Shown piece by piece: positions 37,851 to 45,814 of a stretch of 64,000 nt of DNA. Numbering within the stretch: the stretch's first letter is position 1; every line of letters starts with the position of its first letter. Below the pieces are notes generated by a model that saw nothing but the letters and a program-made list of their open reading frames with translations, made no database searches and had not been told where the DNA came from. The stretch is from CAJFUR01 sp904420575 (GTDB lineage Bacteria > Actinomycetota > Coriobacteriia > Coriobacteriales > Eggerthellaceae). Location of the stretch: assembly GCA_965119745.1 (NCBI GenBank), contig OZ221973.1, positions 2,480,001-2,544,000 on the forward strand, written 5' to 3'. The position numbers and the translations under genes were made by a program.

Positions 37851-37963
37851 CGTCCAGACGACGCCGAGGTCGCGGCAGAATGACGCATTTTCTTCTTTTC
37901 GGCAGCAAATGCGCATTTTGGCGCGTCGGGCATCCAGCAGACGCGGATGCCCGACGCGTAAGG

Positions 37964-40204
37964 TCAGGCGCTTTCGCCTTGCACGCCGAACGCCAGCCTT
38001 TCGAATTCGGAGAACGGCACCGGCTTCGAGAACACGTAGCCCTGCACGGCGTCGCACCCGATCCCCTTCAGGAACCTCACCTGCACGAGGGTCTCCACCC
38101 CTTCCGCCACGGTTCCCATGTCCAGCTTATCCGCCAGGTCCACCACCGACTCCACCACGCGCCCGGCACGCTCGTCTCCCCCGACGAAGAACTGCCGGTC
38201 GATCTTGAGCACGTCGACGGGGATCTCCTTCAGCACGTTGAGCGACGAGTACCCGCTGCCGAAATCGTCCATGGAACAGCGGAAGCCCCGCTCGTGGATC
38301 TCGTCGACCACGCTGCGGAGCAGTTCCAGGCTGTCGAACGCCAGACGCTCGGTAAGCTCGAACTCCAGCAGTTCGGAGGCCACGCCGTAGCGGCGGCGCA
38401 CCTCCTCGAACGACTCCAGGAAGTTCGCGCGCTGCAGGTACAGGGGCGACAGGTTCACCGATACCGGAACCGGCCGCAGCCCCCGGTCGATCCACGAGCG
38501 GATACGTGCGCACACCTGCTCGAACACGGCCAGGTCCACCTTGACCACGAAGCCGTTGCGCTCGAAGAACGGGATGAAATCGTCGGGCTGGACCAGGCCG
38601 CGGCGCGGCGACTCCCAGCGCACGAGCGCCTCGGCCCCCACCACCTCGTCGGTCCTCAGGCTCACCTTCGGCTGCAGGTACGCCACGAACTCCCCTTCGG
38701 CGAGCGCGCGCTCCATGGCGTTCTCCATGTCCTTCTCGCGCAGGAGGCGTTCGTGCTCCACGCCGCTGAAGAAGGCGCACGAGCACAGACGGTCGCGCGA
38801 GGAGTCCGCGCTCTTGCGCGCCGTGTTCGCCCGGTCGCGCGCCACCACGATGTCCGCGTCCGGCTCGACCACGTACGCTCCGCAGCTGATGCGGACGACG
38901 TAGGTCACTTCGGATTCGGCGTTGAAGGAATTGACCCGTTCGGCGAACCGGCCAAGACGGGCGTCCACGGCGTCGGCATCCAGGTCGTCAAGCGCCAGGT
39001 TGAACGTGTCGGCCGCAATGCGCGCGACGACCTCGCCCTCGTGCAGCCCCTCCGAGAGGACCTGGTGCACCCAACGAAGCAGGCGGTCTCCGTCCGCCTT
39101 GCCGTACAGGTCGTTGAGCAGCCGGAAATTGCCGATGTCGAGCGACACCAGCGTGAACGGGACGCCCTTTTCCTGGCGCTCGCCCACCAGCTGGTCGAAC
39201 CGCGCCGCCGTGTGGCCCCCCGTCACCGGATCGACGAACGCGATGCGGCCGACCTCGCGGTTCTTCTTCCCCGTGACCCACAGCAAGTACGTGCCGAACA
39301 CGGCGAACGACACGACGCACAGGGCGGCCATCGCCGCGAGGGCGAAGGCGATGAAGTCGGTGAGCGAGCCCGTGTACGCTTGCGGCGGCACGATGGAAAG
39401 CACGTACCAGCCGCCCGCGTCGAGCGGGCGGTAGTGCATCTCGCGCAGCTCGCCGTCCACCGAGAAGCTCACGCGCCCGCCGGCGCCCCGAAGCAGGTTG
39501 CGTTCCATGTCCTCGAGGTCGTCTTCCGACAGGTCGGTCTTCTCGCGCAGCGTGTCGAACACGTTGTCGCCGCCAAGAAGCGAGTGGGGGTTGTCGGCAC
39601 GCAGGATGAAGTCGCCCGTACGCGACACGATGTGCGAGTAGCCCACGCCGTCGAAGGTGTCGGTGTCGCGCAAAAGCTCCATCTTCTCGGGCGTGACGCA
39701 ACCGACGATGGCCGAAGCCCCGTTGTCGCCCGGCGCCGGAACGGCATACAGGGCGCCCGTTTCTCCTTCGAACAGGGACACGAGTTCGTCGCTGACGGCG
39801 GGGCCGCCTGCGATTGCCTGCATCACCGCGCTGCATGCAGAGGCGTCGGCCAAGCCCTTGCCGGGCACGGTGAGGTTGCCTGCGGCGTCGGCGTAGCCTA
39901 TCCACACGAAGGGCGACGACTCCACCACGGCGCCGATGGCTGCCTCGCGCGACGCATCGTCGGTCCTCATGATCTCGAGCTGGCGGTCGATGTTCTGCAG
40001 CAGGCCCAGGTTGAACTCGATGCGCTGGTTCACCTTGAACGCCGTCTGCTGGGACACTTCGGACAGATAGCGGCTCGTCTCTTCCGCCACGAGGGAACTG
40101 CCGCGGGAGGCGATGAACCCGCCGAGCGCCATGGCCAATACGATCAGGGCCGCCAACACGGCGGCGAACACGCCGATATGGTTCCTGCGCACGAACGACT
40201 TCAC
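37964..40204 (-). CDS. membrane EAL phosphodiesterase with degenerate GGDEF domain
   Basis: A 746-residue sensor protein. Helix 9-31, an extracytoplasmic sensor region (about 32-284, Cache-like), helix 285-309, a GGDEF-fold domain, then EAL. The GGDEF signature reads AADTF (about 398-402), so cyclase activity is unlikely. The EAL domain is intact: EALVRW (527-532), ELTER, DDFGSGYSS, KIDRQF and VAEGVE. A c-di-GMP phosphodiesterase is inferred. The GTG at 40204 with GAAAGGAC upstream is preferred; a longer frame would run through a terminator-like hairpin. Confidence 0.88.
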   Translation of the reverse strand: MKSFVRRNHIGVFAAVLAALIVLAMALGGFIASRGSSLVAEETSRYLSEVSQQTAFKVNQRIEFNLGLLQNIDRQLEIMRTDDASREAAIGAVVESSPFVWIGYADAAGNLTVPGKGLADASACSAVMQAIAGGPAVSDELVSLFEGETGALYAVPAPGDNGASAIVGCVTPEKMELLRDTDTFDGVGYSHIVSRTGDFILRADNPHSLLGGDNVFDTLREKTDLSEDDLEDMERNLLRGAGGRVSFSVDGELREMHYRPLDAGGWYVLSIVPPQAYTGSLTDFIAFALAAMAALCVVSFAVFGTYLLWVTGKKNREVGRIAFVDPVTGGHTAARFDQLVGERQEKGVPFTLVSLDIGNFRLLNDLYGKADGDRLLRWVHQVLSEGLHEGEVVARIAADTFNLALDDLDADAVDARLGRFAERVNSFNAESEVTYVVRISCGAYVVEPDADIVVARDRANTARKSADSSRDRLCSCAFFSGVEHERLLREKDMENAMERALAEGEFVAYLQPKVSLRTDEVVGAEALVRWESPRRGLVQPDDFIPFFERNGFVVKVDLAVFEQVCARIRSWIDRGLRPVPVSVNLSPLYLQRANFLESFEEVRRRYGVASELLEFELTERLAFDSLELLRSVVDEIHERGFRCSMDDFGSGYSSLNVLKEIPVDVLKIDRQFFVGGDERAGRVVESVVDLADKLDMGTVAEGVETLVQVRFLKGIGCDAVQGYVFSKPVPFSEFERLAFGVQGESA

Positions 40205-40255
40205 GAACGAGCCCCGTCCTTTCCCGTCGCCGCGCGACAGGCTACCTATACGGCA

Positions 40256-40279
40256 GCCACCTCCCCGAGGGGAGGTGGC
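40256..40279 (-). terminator. hairpin between pspA and the EAL gene
   Basis: GCCACCTCCCC pairs perfectly with GGGGAGGTGGC around a minimal loop, 105 nt past the pspA stop. No T-run. Confidence 0.5.
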
Positions 40280-40384
40280 ATGATTGCGCCCACAGCACAG
40301 TATGACAGAAGTCCCCAAGCACGTCGAGCAGGCCGCCCGAGCCGTCGGCGGCTGTCGGCCCTCCCCGATGGGGACCTTGTGGCC

Positions 40385-41065
40385 TTACAGCCCCATTTCC
40401 GCCTTCAGCTTGGCAAGCTCGTCGTCCACGGCGGCGTCGCTGCCGGCGTTGGCGTACTTCTCCTCGAGCGCGCGAGCGTCGTCTACCGGCTGCTGGTTCA
40501 GCTCGTTCATGGCGGTGGCGCGGTCCAGCATGTCGTCGGCCTTGGCCTCCATGCGGTCGAACGCGCTCATGGCGCCGGCCGTCCGGTCGGCCGTGGCGGC
40601 GAAGTCGTTCACCTTCTCCTGCGTGCGGGCCACGGCCACCTTGGCCTTCACGGCCTCGCGGCGGCCATTGAGCGTTTCGATGTCGCTCACCAGCTTGTCG
40701 TGCATCTGGCGCATCTTGCTGGCGTTCTCCCGAGCCGCCTCGTAGGTGGCCGTCAGGCTTTCGCCCTTGGCCTCCAGCTGCTGCTTCTTGGCCAGAAACG
40801 TGCGCGCGTCCCCTTCGTTGCCGGCCTCGAGCGCCTTGCGCGCCAGGCCGTCGTAGCGCGCGATCTCGGCGTCGTTCTCTTCGGCGATGCGCTTCGTGCG
40901 GGCTTCCTCGGCCATGACGCCGGCCGTCTCCTGCTTCACCTCGGCGAGGTTCTCCGTCAGGTCGCGCAGGTACTGGTCGATCATCTTAGCGGGGTCTTCG
41001 CACTTGTCGAGCAGGTCGTTGATGTTCGCCTTGACGATGTCGGCGAAGCGGTCGAGCATTCCCAT
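40385..41065 (-). CDS. pspA: PspA/IM30 family envelope-stress protein
   Basis: A 226-residue, almost fully helical protein. GMLDRFADIVKANINDLLDKCEDPAKMIDQYLRD is split over 2-35 and is the amphipathic membrane-binding start of PspA/Vipp1; long coiled coils follow (EEARTKRIAEENDAEI, KKQQLEAKGESL). It oligomerises on membranes to counter damage. Its ATG lies 1 nt from the stop of the TPM-domain gene, so the two are coupled and probably act together. Confidence 0.92.
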   Translation of the reverse strand: MGMLDRFADIVKANINDLLDKCEDPAKMIDQYLRDLTENLAEVKQETAGVMAEEARTKRIAEENDAEIARYDGLARKALEAGNEGDARTFLAKKQQLEAKGESLTATYEAARENASKMRQMHDKLVSDIETLNGRREAVKAKVAVARTQEKVNDFAATADRTAGAMSAFDRMEAKADDMLDRATAMNELNQQPVDDARALEEKYANAGSDAAVDDELAKLKAEMGL

Positions 41066-41066
41066 G

Positions 41067-42308
41067 TCACTTCTCTCCTGTCTGGCCTTCGGCCGGTATG
41101 GTCTCCTCGTACTTCTTCGCGAGGTCTTCCACGCTTTGGTCCCCGAACGTCTCGAGCGGCGTGCTGAGGATGCGTTCCATGCGCTGCTGCTCGAGCGCCT
41201 GCTCGGCGCGGCGCTTCTTGATCACGTAGTACACGAGCAGCGCGATGCCCGCGCCGATGATCACCAGGCTGAGGACGAAGGTGGGCACCGTGGGCAGCCC
41301 GTCGGCGGTGCGCCCGGCGGAGCCGGCGCTCGCGCCGCTTCCGGCCATGATGCGCTTGCCCGTCTCTTCGAACGCGCGGGAGAACACCTGCTCCTCGCTG
41401 GGCGCCGAATCGTAGAAGCGGTTCAGCTGGTCCGCCAGGATGCCCACGGCCTCGTCGTCCATGACGGTCTTCGCCTGGGTTCCGGCGGCGTACCCGGCGT
41501 TGAAGCCGCCGTTGCCGTCGTCGCAGAACACCAGCAGGAAGTGCCCCTCGTCGGAGAACAGCTTGTCGTAGAGATCTTCGGCCTGCCTGCCCAGCTGCTG
41601 CGTGGAGGTCGTCGTGCCGTTCGGCAGGATGTAGACGTAGGGCTGCACGCCCGTGGCCTGGTAGAACGAACGCAGGCCGCTTTCGAGCTCGTCGGCGTCG
41701 CGTATCCAGTCGCCGTCGTCGTCGGTGTAGTAGCCCGTCTGGTTCACGGCCGATGCGGGCAAGGCCTCGCGCACGGCGGTCGGCGATCCGCCCCCGCTTC
41801 CCAAAGGAATGCCCGACACGAACGAGAACGCGTTCAGCAAAGCGCTCAGCAGCAGAAGGACGAAGAAGACGATGAGCACGGTGCGGCAACCGCAACCGCA
41901 GCCGCTGCCCGAGCCGCCCTGCCCCGCGCCGCCTGTGGGAGGGACGCCCGGGTTCTGAGGCGGAACGTAAGGGTCCGGCGCCCCATAGGGCATGTTCGTC
42001 GGAGGCGTCTCGCCGGTGGGAGGCGCGTAGTAGGTTGGCGGGACGTCTGCGGGCGGGACGTGGCGGTCGCGGCGCGACGAACTCAACAGGTGGCCCAGCA
42101 GCATGCCCATGCCGAACCCGCTGCCGCCGCCGTCGTGGCGCGAGCCGCCACCGCCGCCGCCGAACGAGAAGCCGCCGCTGCGGCCGCCGCCTCCCGAATG
42201 CCCGCCGGAAAAGCCGCCCGAAGAACGGCCGCCGCCCGAGAAACCGCCTGACGAGCGTCCTCCGCCAGAAAAGCCTCCCCCGCTCCTGCCGCCGCCCGAC
42301 CTTCCCAT
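41067..42308 (-). CDS. TPM-domain membrane protein with Gly/Ser-Arg repeat N-terminus
   Basis: A 413-residue protein. Residues 1-65 are repeats of GGGRSSGGFSGGG type, followed by a Pro-rich linker (82-125) and a Cys/Gly run GCGCGC before helix 143-162. A TPM-like domain (about 185-320) contains YVYILPNGTTTSTQQLGRQAEDLY and DEGHFLLVFCDD. A second helix (about 345-365) has a basic cytosolic tail. The Gly-rich end usually sits at the C-terminus of TPM proteins; here it is at the N-terminus. It is coupled to pspA. Confidence 0.8.
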   Translation of the reverse strand: MGRSGGGRSGGGFSGGGRSSGGFSGGGRSSGGFSGGHSGGGGRSGGFSFGGGGGGSRHDGGGSGFGMGMLLGHLLSSSRRDRHVPPADVPPTYYAPPTGETPPTNMPYGAPDPYVPPQNPGVPPTGGAGQGGSGSGCGCGCRTVLIVFFVLLLLSALLNAFSFVSGIPLGSGGGSPTAVREALPASAVNQTGYYTDDDGDWIRDADELESGLRSFYQATGVQPYVYILPNGTTTSTQQLGRQAEDLYDKLFSDEGHFLLVFCDDGNGGFNAGYAAGTQAKTVMDDEAVGILADQLNRFYDSAPSEEQVFSRAFEETGKRIMAGSGASAGSAGRTADGLPTVPTFVLSLVIIGAGIALLVYYVIKKRRAEQALEQQRMERILSTPLETFGDQSVEDLAKKYEETIPAEGQTGEK

Positions 42309-42429
42309 GGCGCTCCTTCATGCTCGCAAACCAGCAAAACCCGCCCCGCGAACGCGAAAAGCCTGCGAACTCAAGGGGTCGCAAGAGCACATGCTCGCAA
42401 GGCGAAGGTCGAATTCCCTCGATGCCCCT

Positions 42430-42438
42430 ATTGTATCA
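42430..42438 (-). promoter_or_regulatory. extended -10 promoter of the TPM-pspA operon
   Basis: TGATACAAT on the minus strand, 121 bp before the TPM start. It is identical to the pyrK -10. Confidence 0.45.
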
Positions 42439-42544
42439 GTTCGGATCGCCCCCCGTCCCAGCCGCAAAGGGAAACACAACTTCGAAGCGTTGACGACCTT
42501 GGGGGTGCTGCCAGCCATCATTCGGAACCGACGGGCAGGGTTAC

Positions 42545-42583
42545 GACGCCTGCCGCAGAAGCGCCGCCCACGCGGCAGGCGTC
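42545..42583 (-). terminator. terminator-like hairpin after pyrC
   Basis: A perfect 12-bp stem GACGCCTGCCGC with a 15-nt loop, 8 nt past the pyrC stop, without a T-run. Confidence 0.6.
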
Positions 42584-42591
42584 CCTTCCCT

Positions 42592-43884
42592 TTACTCCAC
42601 TATCGCGCCGTCTTCCAGGGTGGCGTAGCCGGCCACGTAGACGTCGGTGGCGCGGCCCGTCAGTTCGGCGCCGACGAAGCCGGAGTTCGTGGCCTTGCTC
42701 AGGAAGTCCGCAGGGTCCACCGTCCATGCCGCGTCCGGGTCGATGACCGTCAGGTCCGCCGTGCTGCCGGGCTCCAGCGCCACGCGCTCGAGGCGCAGGA
42801 TGCGTCGCGGGGCCACGGCCATGAGCTCCACGGCGCGCTCCCAGCTGATGACGCCCGGCGCAACCAGGTGCGTGATCACCAGCGCAAGCGACGTTTCCAG
42901 CCCGATCATGCCGAAGGGCGCCAGCTCGAACTCGCGGTCCTTCTCGAAGTCGACGTGCGGGGCGTGGTCGGTAACGATGGCGTCCACGGTGCCGTCCACG
43001 ACGCCCTCGACGAGCGCGGCTGCGTCCTCGGCCGTGCGCAGCGGCGGGTTCACCTTGAGCGCGGTGTTGTAGTCGTCACGTAAGGCGTCTTCCGTGAGGA
43101 ACAGATGGTGCGGCGTGACCTCGCAGGTGACGGGCAGGCCCTCGGCTTTCGCGGCGCGCACGAGCTCCAGGCCGCGGGCCGTCGTCAGGTGCTGCACGTG
43201 CAGCGGGCAGCCGGTGAGGCGGCAAAGCGCGATGTCGCGGGCGATCTGGATCTCCTCGCCGGCTGCCGGCCAGCCGAGCATGCCCAGGCGCGTGGACACC
43301 ACGCCTTCGTTCACCTGGCCCTCGCCCACCAGGTCCTCGTCCTGGCAGTGGCTCATGACCACGCGGTCGAACGGAGCGGCATAGTCCATGACGCGGCGCA
43401 TCATGCCCGCGCCCTGCACGCCGCGGCCGTCGTCGGTGAACGCGACGGCGCCATGCGCCACCATGTCGCCCATCTCGGAGAGCGTCTCGCCCTTCAAGCC
43501 CTGCGAGCAGGAGCCGGCCACGTGCACGCGGCACTTGCCGACGGCCGCGGCGCGCGCGGCAACGTATTCGACGCCCACCGCGTTGTCGATGACGGGCTTC
43601 GTGTTCGGCATGCAGCACACCGCCGTGAAGCCGCCGTGGGCCGCGGCGCGCGTGCCGGAGGCGATGTCCTCCTTCTGCTCCAAGCCGGGCTCGCGCAGAT
43701 GCACGTGCATGTCCACCAGGCCGGGCACCACTATCTTGCCGCCCAGGTCGCGTTCCACGCCCTTCGCCATGGTCAGGCCGTGGCCCACTTCCACGATGCG
43801 CCCGTCGCGCACCAGCACCTCGCACGTCTCGTTCAGGCCCACCTGCGGGTCGATCACGTGGGCGTTCTTAAGCAACAAGGCCAT
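42592..43884 (-). CDS. pyrC: dihydroorotase
   Basis: A 430-residue class I dihydroorotase closing carbamoyl aspartate to dihydroorotate. The zinc ligands are in VDMHVHLREPG (about 57-67) and TDHAPH (about 305-310), and MPNTKP is the conserved loop. RBS GGAGGGAGC precedes ATG 43884. It overlaps pyrB by 17 nt. Operon pyrR-pyrB-pyrC. Confidence 0.96.
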   Translation of the reverse strand: MALLLKNAHVIDPQVGLNETCEVLVRDGRIVEVGHGLTMAKGVERDLGGKIVVPGLVDMHVHLREPGLEQKEDIASGTRAAAHGGFTAVCCMPNTKPVIDNAVGVEYVAARAAAVGKCRVHVAGSCSQGLKGETLSEMGDMVAHGAVAFTDDGRGVQGAGMMRRVMDYAAPFDRVVMSHCQDEDLVGEGQVNEGVVSTRLGMLGWPAAGEEIQIARDIALCRLTGCPLHVQHLTTARGLELVRAAKAEGLPVTCEVTPHHLFLTEDALRDDYNTALKVNPPLRTAEDAAALVEGVVDGTVDAIVTDHAPHVDFEKDREFELAPFGMIGLETSLALVITHLVAPGVISWERAVELMAVAPRRILRLERVALEPGSTADLTVIDPDAAWTVDPADFLSKATNSGFVGAELTGRATDVYVAGYATLEDGAIVE

Positions 43885-44812
43885 CTTCGCTCCCTCCAAG
43901 CAGCAGGTACAGGGCGGCCATGCGGGTGAGTATGCCCGCATAGACCTGGTCGAGAATGACCGACCGCTTCGGGTGGTCGGCCATGTAGCTGTCCAGTTCG
44001 ACGCCGCGGTTGATGGGGCCGGGATGGCAGATGAGGGCGTCGGGCTTCATGAGGCGGTCGCGCTCCTTCGTGAGGCCGTAGAGCAGGTTGTACTCGCGCA
44101 GGCTGGGGTACGGTGCGCCTTCCAGGCGTTCGCGCTGGATGCGCAGCATGTACACGACGTCCAGCTCGGGCAGCGCCTCGTCAAGCCGCGAGGTCACGTG
44201 GTCGGCGCCCAGAACGTCCGGGCGCGCCGGAAGAAGCGTCTGCGGCGCGACGACCGTCACCTCGCAGCCCATGATCTTGAGCGCGGGGATGAGGCTGCCG
44301 CACACGCGGGAGTGCCCGATGTCGCCCACCACGCCCACGTGCAGCCCGGAAAGGTCGCCCTTGGCCTCCCAGATGGAGTACAGGTCGAGCAGGGCCTGCG
44401 TCGGGTGCTGGTGCTTGCCGTCGCCGGCGTCGATGACGTGCGCGCCGGACACGTCGGCTATCTTGCGCGGCACGCCCGCATGCTTGTCGCGGACGATGAT
44501 CATGTCGATCTTGTAGGCGCACAGCGTCTCCACGGTGTCCACCAGGCTTTCGCCCTTCACCGTGGACGTGGACGAGCCGCCGAAGTTCAGGCTGTTGGCA
44601 CTCAGGCGCTTCTCGGCGATCTCGAACGAGGAGCGCGTGCGCGTGGAGGGCTCGTTGAACATGTTCACGATGGTGTAGCCCTTGAGCGTGGGGACCTGCT
44701 TGATGCGGCGCTCGTTCACCGCCTTGAAGCGCTCGGCCGTTTCCAGGATGGTCATGATGTCGTCGGCGGAATACTCCGCGATGTCGATCAGGTGCTTGTG
44801 GTCGAAGGCCAT
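43868..44812 (-). CDS. pyrB: aspartate carbamoyltransferase catalytic subunit
   Basis: A 314-residue enzyme joining carbamoyl phosphate and aspartate. The carbamoyl-phosphate loop is NEPSTRTRSSFE, with further motifs GDGKHQHPTQALLDLY, GDIGHSRV and HPGPINRGVE. No pyrI regulatory chain is nearby, as in the Bacillus type. It starts 2 bp after the pyrR stop. Confidence 0.97.
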   Translation of the reverse strand: MAFDHKHLIDIAEYSADDIMTILETAERFKAVNERRIKQVPTLKGYTIVNMFNEPSTRTRSSFEIAEKRLSANSLNFGGSSTSTVKGESLVDTVETLCAYKIDMIIVRDKHAGVPRKIADVSGAHVIDAGDGKHQHPTQALLDLYSIWEAKGDLSGLHVGVVGDIGHSRVCGSLIPALKIMGCEVTVVAPQTLLPARPDVLGADHVTSRLDEALPELDVVYMLRIQRERLEGAPYPSLREYNLLYGLTKERDRLMKPDALICHPGPINRGVELDSYMADHPKRSVILDQVYAGILTRMAALYLLLGGSEDGLVA

Positions 44813-44814
44813 GG

Positions 44815-45429
44815 CTATTCGCCTCCCTGCGCGGCGTCGTCGGAAGGCCCGGCCAGGGGCGCCGACCCCACGCGCTGCCCGGGAGCGACCTCGCTGATCT
44901 CGACGGCCGAGACACCGTCCACCTCTTCCAGGAACAAACGCACGCTCTCGTTCGCCGAAGAGGGCACGTTCTTGCCCACGTAGTCGGCACGGATGGGCAG
45001 CTGACGATGCCCCCGGTCCACCAGCACGGCCAGCTGCACGCAGGCGGGCCGGCCGATGTCCATGAGCGCATCGAGCGCCGCGCGCACGGTGCGCCCGGTG
45101 AACAGCACGTCGTCCACCAGCACGACCGTGGCGCCGTCGATGTCGAAGGGTATTTCGGTGGAATGGACTTCCGGGCTGATGTAGGTGGCGAAGTCGTCGC
45201 GGTAGAAGCTGATGTCCAGCTTTCCGAGCGGCACCTTCGTGCCCTCGATCTCCTCGATCTTGTCGGCCAGCTTCTTGGCCAGAAGGTCGCCCCGGGTGAC
45301 GATTCCCACGACCGCGAGCCCGTCTGCCCCCTTGTTCGTCTCGAGGATCTGATGAGCGATGCGCGTCAGCGACCGCTCGATCTCGCCTGCATCCATGCAG
45401 ACGGACTTGACCGTGCCTGCGTCGTTCAT
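44815..45429 (-). CDS. pyrR: bifunctional PyrR regulator / uracil phosphoribosyltransferase
   Basis: A 204-residue RNA-binding regulator that, with UMP, binds leader hairpins and promotes termination; many also make UMP from uracil. ITRIAHQILE-type opening, IVTRGDLLAKKL, the PRPP loop VVLVDDVLFTGRT and GHRQLPIRADYVGKNVP are diagnostic. An extra C-terminal tail of about 20 residues (GSAPLAGPSDDAAQGGE) is unusual. Its own mRNA leader carries a PyrR site, as does that of carAB. Confidence 0.96.
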   Translation of the reverse strand: MNDAGTVKSVCMDAGEIERSLTRIAHQILETNKGADGLAVVGIVTRGDLLAKKLADKIEEIEGTKVPLGKLDISFYRDDFATYISPEVHSTEIPFDIDGATVVLVDDVLFTGRTVRAALDALMDIGRPACVQLAVLVDRGHRQLPIRADYVGKNVPSSANESVRLFLEEVDGVSAVEISEVAPGQRVGSAPLAGPSDDAAQGGE

Positions 45430-45540
45430 ACACACTCCCTTTCGTTTCGAGTGCGTACAGTCTGACCTGTCCGGGCCGGACGCGCGCCGCATGCTGCCGC
45501 GCGTGGGCGTCCTCAGACGTGCTGCCTGCGCGGAGGCATG

Positions 45541-45681
45541 AAAAAAGCCCCTGCGACAGACAAAGGCTTGAACCCGTGCGCGCCCTTTTCCGGATGGGCG
45601 CCTTCGTGGATGCCTTGTCGGTCTCTCTGTACCGCTTTTAAAGGACGACATGAGTATGCACGCTCGCGCGGCCAAGCGCAA
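45541..45681 (-). promoter_or_regulatory. promoter and PyrR attenuator of pyrRBC
   Basis: In sense order: -35 TTGCGC (45676-45681), a 17-bp spacer, -10 CATACT (45653-45658), a PyrR-type hairpin CGGTACAGAGAGACCGACAA (within 45611-45644), then a terminator AAGCC...GGCTT followed by TTTTTT (45541-45570). It shares CCTTTAAA and GAGAGACCGACAAGG with the carA leader. Confidence 0.87.
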
Positions 45682-45814
45682 CCCCCCATTTGTTTACAGT
45701 TCGCCGCCGAACGGAAACCCCCTTGTGTAAGGCGCGGGCGAGGGGAAGGGAGGGAAAGGGCTTGGCGAGTGCGGGGTATGCCGAAGGAACAGGCCCGCGA
45801 AAAAGGCGGTGCGG

